DNA from: Anaerolineae bacterium
GTDB lineage: Bacteria > Chloroflexota > Anaerolineae > Aggregatilineales > Phototrophicaceae
Reading direction: 5' to 3'
DNA length: 64,000 bases
Assembly: GCA_022825675.1 (NCBI GenBank)
Contig: JAJDWK010000087.1
Location: 1-64,000 of the forward strand
Shown: piece by piece, positions 63,245-64,000 of the stretch
How the letters are laid out: the number at the start of each line of letters is the position of its first letter
How positions within the stretch are numbered: position 1 is the first letter of the stretch
Position numbers and translations under genes: made by a program
The notes under the pieces: model-generated
The model's input: only the letters and a program-made list of their open reading frames with translations
What the model was told of the DNA's origin: nothing
The model's database searches: none

Positions 63245-63657
63245 CGCCGGCTTAAGCGCCGCGGCGGCAGCAGCGCATATCGGCGCAGGAAAGCGGCGTC
63301 TGGTCCCAGCCAGCCCACTTTGTTGAAGTCCACCCGCCCGCGCCGGTCAAAACTTATGCCTTCCTGCTCCAGCAATTGACGCTGTTTCGTGGCTTGCGCG
63401 CTGCCAGCGGGGAAGCTTATCCCGCCCTGGCTGTTGATGACGCGCTGCCAGGGGATGGCTTCCCCGTGCGGGGTGCGGCGCAGCGCCGTACCCACCCAGC
63501 GCGGACCCAGGCGCTTCATGCGCGCCGGGTCAATGTCGGCATAGGGCGGTATCATCGAGGCGATTTGCCCATAGCTGCTCACTTTGCCGAGTGGAATCTG
63601 CTCGACGATGCGCCAAACGGTGCTGAAGAAATACTCTGGCTGCGGCGGGACAAACAT
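63241..63657 (-). CDS. Alkyltransferase-like (ATL) DNA-binding protein
   Basis: A 138-residue protein of the MGMT/Ogt fold. Where active O6-alkylguanine transferases have PCHRV, this has IPWQRVINSQG, with Trp70 replacing the acceptor Cys. Known ATL proteins with this change bind O6-alkylguanine and hand it to nucleotide excision repair. The helix-turn-helix segment VSSYGQIASMI and the arginine-finger region GTALRRTP are present. AGGAAAG precedes the ATG. It lies 26 bases downstream of the partial kinase gene. Confidence 0.9.
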   Translation of the reverse strand: MFVPPQPEYFFSTVWRIVEQIPLGKVSSYGQIASMIPPYADIDPARMKRLGPRWVGTALRRTPHGEAIPWQRVINSQGGISFPAGSAQATKQRQLLEQEGISFDRRGRVDFNKVGWLGPDAAFLRRYALLPPRRLSRR

Positions 63658-63683
63658 CTTTCCTGGCGCTCTCCCGGCGGCTT

Positions 63684-64000
63684 CTACAGCGCCAGCGCGT
63701 CATGCATACTGCGGGAGAGTTCCGCGCGGCTGGGCGCATAATTGCCCAGATGGCGCACCACGATGCCGCTGGCATAATTCGCGAGCAGGAGGGCGTCCTG
63801 CGGCGCGCCGCCAGCCGCCAGCGCCAGCGTCAGCGCCGCAATTGAAGTATCGCCAGCGCCGACTGTATCAAAGACATCGCTCACCTTGGGCGCTGGGCAA
63901 TGCAGCGCCCCGTCAGCCAGCGCCAGGGTCGCGCCCTGGCTGCCGCGGGTGATAATGGTCGCCCGCCGCACGGCATAGCTTTTGTGCAGCTCTTGGGCGG
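63684..64000 (-). CDS. PfkB-family carbohydrate kinase (partial, C-terminal part)
   Basis: The 3' part of a gene entering from the right edge; about 105 residues are visible. TIITRGSQGATL and the PfkB signature DTVGAGDTSIAALTLALAAG, whose Asp is the catalytic base, place it in the ribokinase family. The visible sequence resembles heptose-7-phosphate kinases of the RfaE/HldE type (ELHKSYAVRR before TIITRG), but the substrate cannot be fixed from this fragment. The reading frame is open to base 64000. Confidence 0.85.
   Translation of the reverse strand, partial: AQELHKSYAVRRATIITRGSQGATLALADGALHCPAPKVSDVFDTVGAGDTSIAALTLALAAGGAPQDALLLANYASGIVVRHLGNYAPSRAELSRSMHDALAL

Overview
The window looks like a GC-rich member of the Chloroflexota, probably Anaerolineae-like. 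This rests on the gene order of the ribosomal region, the sequence style of EF-Tu, RpoA and S2 (acidic tail), a very short EF-Ts, a zinc-type S14 and L36, and a paired zinc-ribbon and helicase-associated protein. It is inference from protein features, not from a database search. There are no rRNA or tRNA genes, no CRISPR array, no phage genes and no transposase. The one stable RNA I can support is a tmRNA (ssrA) on the minus strand at 33344-33733.

Layout. Positions 1-36.6 kb are a mosaic of short operons on both strands. They hold FtsK, an M42 peptidase and a P450; an ABC-F ATPase; a four-gene block ending in D-aminoacyl-tRNA deacylase; an ammonium transporter; ribulokinase and a glycosyltransferase; and the rpsB-tsf-pyrH operon with a strongly structured leader RNA. 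Next come a HisC-like aminotransferase and a GNAT protein, an esterase-like protein with rsmI, the helicase-associated/zinc-ribbon pair, an M24 peptidase, a thioesterase, two penicillin-binding-like serine hydrolases and Pth fused to a TPR tail. A nitrilase, an ABC exporter, a small SpoIIAA-like protein, a lipoprotein, tmRNA, an FAD oxidoreductase and an acyl-CoA dehydrogenase complete this part. Intergenic spaces here carry a family of CACCGAG-type inverted repeats and one MITE-like element.

Positions 36.7-59.8 kb are a nearly continuous plus-strand translation cluster in the order rpsL-rpsG-fusA-tuf-rpsJ-rplC-rplD-rplW-rplB-rpsS-rplV-rpsC-rplP-rpmC-rpsQ-rplN-rplX-rplE-rpsN-rpsH-rplF-rplR-rpsE-rpmD-rplO-secY-adk-map-(alpha/beta hydrolase)-rpmJ-rpsM-rpsK-rpoA-rplQ-truA-rplM-rpsI. 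Relative to the common order, infA is absent before rpmJ, rpsD is absent between rpsK and rpoA, and a secreted hydrolase gene is inserted. A good promoter precedes rpsL, another probable one precedes rpmJ, and terminator-like hairpins lie between tuf and rpsJ and between secY and adk.

Positions 59.9-64.0 kb hold a methylase-MazG fusion, a SpoU-type RNA methyltransferase, a sugar-nucleotide transferase with a left-handed beta-helix tail, an alkyltransferase-like (ATL) protein on the minus strand, and the 3' part of a PfkB-type sugar kinase that runs off the right edge.

Most genes are housekeeping. The observations I rate highest are the three-tier rpsB leader RNA, the tmRNA with a non-canonical T-loop and a 12-residue tag, the Pth-TPR fusion, an esterase homologue without its nucleophile, a secreted hydrolase that seems to start at ATT, and the dispersed intergenic repeats.
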